A stretch of DNA of 64,000 bases from Hydractinia symbiolongicarpus (Eukaryota; Cnidaria; Hydrozoa; Anthoathecata; Hydractiniidae): the NCBI RefSeq assembly GCF_029227915.1, contig NC_079880.1, positions 17,070,001-17,134,000 of the forward strand. The letters run 5' to 3'. This document shows positions 59,370 to 64,000 of the stretch, piece after piece. A program made the position numbers and the translations under genes. The notes below the pieces were generated by a model, which was not told the DNA's origin, searched no databases, and saw only the letters and a list, made by a program, of their open reading frames with translations. The stretch's first letter is position 1. Each line of letters begins with the position of its first letter.

Positions 59370-59942
59370 AAGCCTCCGAGTTTATATGTGCAATCTACGT
59401 CAACATTATTGACATTGATATGTATTCCATTATTACGACATCTATACATGGATATCCATCAACGCCAGCAACGGTAGACACAAATTTTTTTTTGGGAAGT
59501 ATTTTGTGCAAACAATCCTCCATACACCTGGAATTAGGATTCAGATAGCCACATGGTCCATGAATCATACACGACCGAATAATTTCAAACAGCTCAGGTT
59601 GTTCCTGTTGATTAGGAATTTCCGCTGAAATAACCCTGTCTATGTCATCTGCATCCCGAAGTTTATCATTGGGGTCTAAATAAAGTAACAAATGACAATG
59701 AGGTAAACCCCTTTTTGAAATTCTATAACATAAACATGTGATACAGTTTTACCTAAAACACCCCTTTCAGTAACATCTTTTAGGAGTTCATGTAGTTTCA
59801 ATTTAAAAACTCGATAAACTAAATTAGGGCGATCATGTGCATGTCGGCCTACAAACAAATGTTCTGTAATCACGCGCCATTTTGGATTGCAGGTAAAAGT
59901 CAGAAAAAAATCTGGTTTTCCATATTTACCAATGACAGCCAT
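59370..59942 (-). pseudogene. Helitron Rep (HUH nuclease) domain, broken
   Basis: KYGKPDFFLTFTCNPKWRVI, NLVYRVFKLKLHELLKDVTE and KTVSHVYVIEFQK (59942-59720) precede the metal-binding motif GLPHCHLLLYLDP (59718-59670), reached only by a one-base frameshift after EFQK. Next come ISAEIPNQQEQPELFEIIRS, HGPCGYLNPNSRCMEDCLHK and VAGVDGYP (to about 59450). The segment that normally follows and carries the catalytic tyrosine is missing; sequence resumes at YIYKGHDYANTEI near 59335. The Rep would nick single-stranded DNA; here it cannot. Confidence 0.83.
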
Positions 59943-59957
59943 AGCATCTTGATAGTT

Positions 59958-60487
59958 TTAAACCATGGCACGTGGACTTCCTTGAAAACTTGAAGGAAGG
60001 ACAACAATACGTTCGGGTTTAAGGCCTCGCTCTTCAGCTCGTGCATTCAAGTGGTCAGCTAAACTTTCATAACTGTCAACACGCAGGTTTGTTTGATTCG
60101 CACGAATGTCATTTGAGTTGTTAGGATAAACCATTGGTTCTAAATTTGCAGATAACGTAGAAATATTTTGCAAATTGCCTCCACGTAGGTAGGTAACAAT
60201 ATCCCTGTTTCCAGGAGGAGCTCCATCTTGGCCAACAAAAACTGCGGCTACTTCGTCATGATGTGGTAAGTTGTGTTGCCTTCGATCACTGCCAACTCTC
60301 ATGCACATGCGTACTTCTGATGGGACACGGTTTTCAGCTGCTGCCCGAACTATTTCATCAGCTTCCACTTCAGCCATGTACCTGTATGCAGCAGAAAAAG
60401 GGCTAACACTGTTCATTACATCTTGAACAGTTTGCATCACGTCTTCTCTACAGCCATTACTTTCAGGACGTGCCATTTTTTCATTAA
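59958..60487 (-). pseudogene. Helitron-like N domain
   Basis: Reads NEKMARPESNGCREDVMQT, SPFSAAYRYMAEVEADEIV, VRMCMRVGSDRRQHNLPHHD, VAAVFVGQDGAPPGNRDIVT, LSANLEPMVYP and then, after a deletion of the segment that normally contains the GD-GW motif, LADHLNARAEERGLKPERIV and LPSSFQGSPRAM. TAA follows; the frame then continues NYQDAMAVIGKYGKPD into the Rep domain. The first 20 codons of the longer ORF (to 60551) derive from the inserted TIR element. Confidence 0.82.
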
Positions 60488-61500
60488 GGTTACTGTAAAG
60501 GAAAAAACTCACTTGATGAGTAGTCTCAGAAAAACCCTTATAATTTATCAATACTGTTATATTTTTTTGTTTCTGAATGCTTGATGAAAGACTTTTTTGA
60601 TGGTGTTATTTTCGTGAGATGGTAATTTTCCAAAAAGAAAATATAATGAAATAAACACACACCAATTTTTTTTCACCGTACGTTTTAAAATGGCTTCTTT
60701 TTCCGAACGCGTGGTCGCAGACTTCCCGTTTTCGCACCATTATATTCAGCACGAATTAAATTCAAAAAGGTTGCCGGTTTTTTTTCTAATAACGTTGTTA
60801 TGAAATTATTTGTAATTATATATAATCATTCAAAAAAATGCATATTTTTTTCTTTCTGTCGTCATAGTTCGCTAATCAGTAATTTATACAAAAAAATCCG
60901 GGAACCTTTTGTGCATAATTTATTCAGCTTTTCATTACCGAAAATTTCAATGAGCCAATGGGAAGCTTTCGGAAAAGGAGACCACAAACGAAAGGCATCT
61001 AGGCGAAAATTTACTAACGAGATATTTGTTTTTAAACATTTTCGTAGGTGTTATAAAAATGTGTGAACTGAGTATGCAGAAAGATGATAGAAGTGCGAAC
61101 TTTTTCTTTATGCTGAATATGCGTGAACGCGCTCAGAATTATTAATAGACAGAAGTCAGGTTTACAGGAGGCAGCTCATATGCATACTCCTTAACTTTGA
61201 TTTTTTTTAATTCGATAGTGAAAGTAAACCATCTAAAAAATATTATTATGCATATTTTTATACGGGAGTTCCATATTATGCATAATGTTTACAAAAAATA
61301 TGCTTAACTCATTTTGCACATATTTTTTCAAAGGTGTGAAGGATATAACACCTCTAAAAAGGCTTTTTCCAGAAAAAAGGGATGTTCCAAATATTTTCAT
61401 AGAATATAAAATATGTCATTGGAAAGAGATTTGTTTTTTCTGTATGTCATGAATTTTTTGCAAAAAACCTAAAAAAAAAATTGTTTCCTTTCTAGTAACC
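60488..61500. mobile_element. 1,013-bp TIR element flanked by TTAA, inserted in the Helitron
   Basis: TTAA lies at 60484-60487 and again at 61501-61504. The element begins GGTTACTGTAAAGGAAA and ends in the complement of GGTTACTAGAAAGGAAA, a 17-base TIR with two mismatches. Removing the element plus one TTAA rejoins the Helitron frame exactly (…GRAL|NEKMARPES…), which proves both ends. TTAA target duplications are used by piggyBac and Kolobok transposons; the GG terminus fits Kolobok better than the usual CC of piggyBac, but this is an inference. The interior has no transposase; the 88-codon ORF at 60800-61066 is not recognisable. Confidence 0.88.
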
Positions 61501-61504
61501 TTAA

Positions 61505-62552
61505 GTGCTCTACCTGCTTCATAAATATAAAGTTGGTTAAAAACAGGAGTTTGGCCCTCAGGAGGGTGAAGGTCCCCAACACGATGCCATATTTGACCGC
61601 AGATACGAAAGTATGGTGGTCCACGGCCAGGGGAAGGACGAAGATGTGCTCCAAATGAACCAAACGAAACTGCACTATTATACTAAAGTATATTGGCTTG
61701 AAAATTCCGTGCCTGAGCAGTATCACTATTTGCTAACAGTTGCCTTAGCTGCTCAGGGTAAGGAGACAAATTATCAAGTGCGACTTTGCCGTTATGACAG
61801 CATTTGAAACAATCTTCATTTTTAAACTTTACAGCTTGACAATACTCACAATTTTTGCCCATAATACCTAAATAATAAACATTAGACAATACATGTTGAC
61901 GTGCAACATTAAAATATGGGGCATTTCTGCGAGCACGAACAGCAAGATGTCGTTGTGCATTTGCCTGTCTTCTATTTGCAACCTGCTCGAAATCCTGCCT
62001 TTGTCGTGCAGCAGCTTGCCTTTCAGCATCTCGAGCACGTCTATTGGCTGCGTGATCAGTAATTTCTAAACGACGTGCAGCAGATTGCCTTTCAGCATCT
62101 CTAACACATCTATTCACAGCGTGATCAGTATTTTTTAAACGACGTGCAGCAGCTTGACTTTCAGCATCTTGAGCACGCCTATTGGCAGCTTGCTCGTTAC
62201 TTTCAGCATAACTAACTGCTGCCTGCCTTACAGCATCACTATGACGCCTGCTGTTGACTTGGTCAACAGTTTCAGTACAACGCAAACATGCAACACGTTG
62301 TTCAAATCTACGTCTAGCTAAAGACACATCATCATTAATTGATGCACGTGGTATGAGATTTAACTGCACTTCATGTGCCAGTTCAACATGTTGAGCTGGC
62401 ATTTGGCCCATAATGAGACCTACTAACCTCTGATTATTTCCAAGGCGTTGCAAGACAAACCTACCAGCATTATTAAAAAGCCTAAAACCACGTACAGGGT
62501 TGTTAGTGTTAATACTACTTTCTAACGGGTTTGACATTGGAGAAAAATACAC
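61505..62552 (-). pseudogene. Helitron N-terminal region with 20-residue repeats and Cys-rich finger
   Basis: Starts MYFSPMSNPLESSI. Residues about 110-190 are imperfect 20-residue repeats of the type RRARDAERQAAARR...DHAAN (60-bp DNA period, about 62250-61960). Then come a Cys-rich motif CEYCQAVKFKNEDCFKCCHNG (spacing C-x2-C-x9-C-x2-CC-H) and LSPYPEQLRQLL, as in the N-terminus of many animal Helitrons. An in-frame TAG at 61683-61685 follows NILand the frame continues YNSAVSFGSFGAHLRPS and YFRICGQIWHRVGDLHPPEG to the TTAA at 61501. Confidence 0.8.
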
Positions 62553-64000
62553 AACCTAGTTACCACAAATTCTAAAAAATAAAATAAGATAACAGTTAAA
62601 CTTTGCCGAGTAGCTATTTCCAAATATTGTACTGCAATTTGGGAAACATTTCCTTGTAATAAACAAATGAATGTATTCTCCAAAAAAACCAAGCATTGAG
62701 CAAGAACATTTTGTTTATAAGGGTTTGAAGAATAGGTTTGTTTTGTCAATTTCTTGCACAATTAGTATCATTATCCTTAAAAAGTTTAAAAAGTTTAGCT
62801 AAAGATAAATTTGAAATTGCTCACTTTTTATACTGTTGTCACTAACCTCCGTCGTTTCGTCTTTATCCTTGACAAAAAGACAAAGGAAATTATCAACTGG
62901 TTAGCTAGCCAGCTATATTATAAAATTATAGAAAACCTAGATAGGTTACTTACTAAAAACTGCTTTTAAAAATGTATATAGCTAAGCTAGCTATAACTTG
63001 ATTATTTTGATGAAGTATCTCTGAAGTATCTCTGACTGCACTTTTAACTTTTTTTCACGCTTAAACCAAAATAGAGAACGTGTTACAACATATAAATTAT
63101 GTATTTCTTTGATATTTGTAAATGCATGTAGCAAAAAACCTACTTCCTTCCGCTTTCGTCGTCAAGGGAAACTTGGATTTCCGACGAATAGATTTACTTT
63201 ATTTTAATCACGTTAATCATTTTAACATCATTTTAATCACGGGTAAACAGCTTTAGCAATGGCAGCATATTGTGTCAAAATGTCCAGCATGTGTTTTTAT
63301 TCCAATCAAAGCATAAATTTTTTTAAGTGAATACTTATATCACCAAATTTTTAGCTCTAACAGAGGTGAAGTATCATTTTTCACAGGATTGTCTTTGTGG
63401 CACAAAACTAATATTTACAATAAATTATGTCTGGTGTATTGTGCAGGGGATTAACTCTCGTTAAACCGGGTCATTGGATCAAAATGTGTTGGGTAGAGCT
63501 TAACTAAACTTTAACTTAAAACATTTTCAGTTGCTCTGAATTTTTTGTATTTTGTGCACAGCCTTTGATTCCATTTTTTTAATAAAGAATTTCTTTATTA
63601 TTTGGTCAAAATCTTTTTTTTTTCATAACATTTTGTCGGCCTCCTTTAACAAGCCTAAACTCTTTAACTTAGAAATTGTAACTAATACAAAACAAGCTTT
63701 AATACCCATTCCATAACATTAGTCTAAGAGCATGCCATAACAACATTCAAAAGTTATTGCATTTATAGTTTTTATAAAATAGACCCAGGGGTGCGGTTAG
63801 ATTATATAACGACTATGGTTTACCTATAAGAAATTTACCTATAAGAAATATACAGTTATCCTGTACGGCTTCGTGCTCATTACTCCAAATTTGTTTACAA
63901 AAAAAAGGCTACGGCGCAAAAAGAAAGGCTTCAAAATACAATTGAAGTGTGTACTAGTTTGGCAGGCCAAATTCTCCTTTTTTCTCTTTGCAAAGTATCA
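62553..64000. other. AT-rich sequence beyond the Helitron
   Basis: No gene or element recognised. TAGCTAGC-type words occur at 62900-62920 and 62978-62997. The Helitron's 5' TC end should lie within the first few hundred bases but is not identifiable. No RCC1-type exon was seen. Confidence 0.4.

Larger units (their letters stand above)
57085..62552 (-). mobile_element. Decayed autonomous-type Helitron (Rep-helicase)
   Basis: On the minus strand, pieces of a Helitron RepHel protein appear in the right order: N-terminal zinc-finger region (62552-61505), Helitron-like N domain (60487-59958), HUH Rep domain (59942-59370), and a PIF1-type helicase (59330-57085). The product would nick and unwind DNA for rolling-circle transposition. 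A 1,013-bp TIR element is inserted at 60488-61500. Lesions: TAG at 61683, TAA near 59958, an internal deletion in the N domain, a frameshift at the HUH motif, loss of the second part of the Rep with its catalytic tyrosine region, and breaks in the helicase. Terminal TC and CTRR ends were not located. Confidence 0.85.

Noticed and set aside
60800-61066. 88-codon ORF in the TTAA element as a transposase
   Set aside because: No DDE or other transposase motif; the element is too short and looks non-autonomous.

Overview
The window is eukaryotic, AT-rich, intron-bearing animal DNA. I infer a cnidarian, probably a hydrozoan-like genome, because the mobile-element set (P/THAP9-type, pogo-like, RTE, CR1/L2-like, Copia, Polinton/Maverick and Helitron) and the recurring TAGC-rich microsatellites resemble what I know from that group. 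The host assignment is an inference and could be wrong. I see no bacterial gene organisation, no operons and no CRISPR array.

Two host genes can be read with consistent splice phases, both on the + strand. The first is a complete MPV17-family gene: exon 1 at 1066-1147 and exon 2 at 15602-16077, together 185 codons, separated by a 14.5-kb intron. The second is the 5' part of a small HERC-type (HERC3/HERC4-like) RCC1-repeat gene. Its exons lie at 27248-27344, 28013-28153, 53639-53792, 54039-54118 and 54707-54896, giving 220 codons before the reading continues beyond what I can see. Its second intron is 25.5 kb. A possible short first exon (16496-16508) and a separate terminal-exon-like ORF with a polyadenylation signal (21825-22142) hint at one more gene between them, unidentified.

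Nearly everything else is mobile DNA inside or beside these introns. Region by region: P-element-like transposase relic (1-747); MPV17 promoter region; a 2.6-kb foldback palindrome (1451-4034); a CR1/L2-like LINE relic (4264-7190, -); an RTE-type LINE, copy A (7286-9472, -); a TIR element carrying a 53-bp minisatellite (10511-11835); a second long inverted-repeat element (13328-14692); a spliced, unnamed transposon-like gene relic (17837-20787, -) split by a tRNA-like SINE (18630-19023); a minisatellite (23900-24480) upstream of a pogo-like transposase relic (25360-26640).

Inside HERC intron 2 lie Polinton packaging-ATPase and membrane-protein relics (29543-31745, -), a Copia pol relic (31945-33905, +), a LINE relic (35040-37640, -), another LINE (38430-43462, -) split by RTE copy B (39186-42547, +), a Polinton block (43463-47360) with DNA polymerase B, integrase and accessory ORFs, a Copia-type gag fragment (47365-47874, -), and a TTTCGCG-rich TIR element (51710-52581). 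A long (TA)n tract (55825-56050) and a decayed Helitron (57085-62552, -) follow; the Helitron is itself split by a 1,013-bp TTAA-flanked TIR element.

Almost all transposon genes carry stops, frameshifts or deletions. RTE copy B is the exception: a single TGA breaks an otherwise open reading frame of 1,063 codons, and its close similarity to copy A suggests recent activity. All family calls come from recognising motifs by eye; no database search was run.
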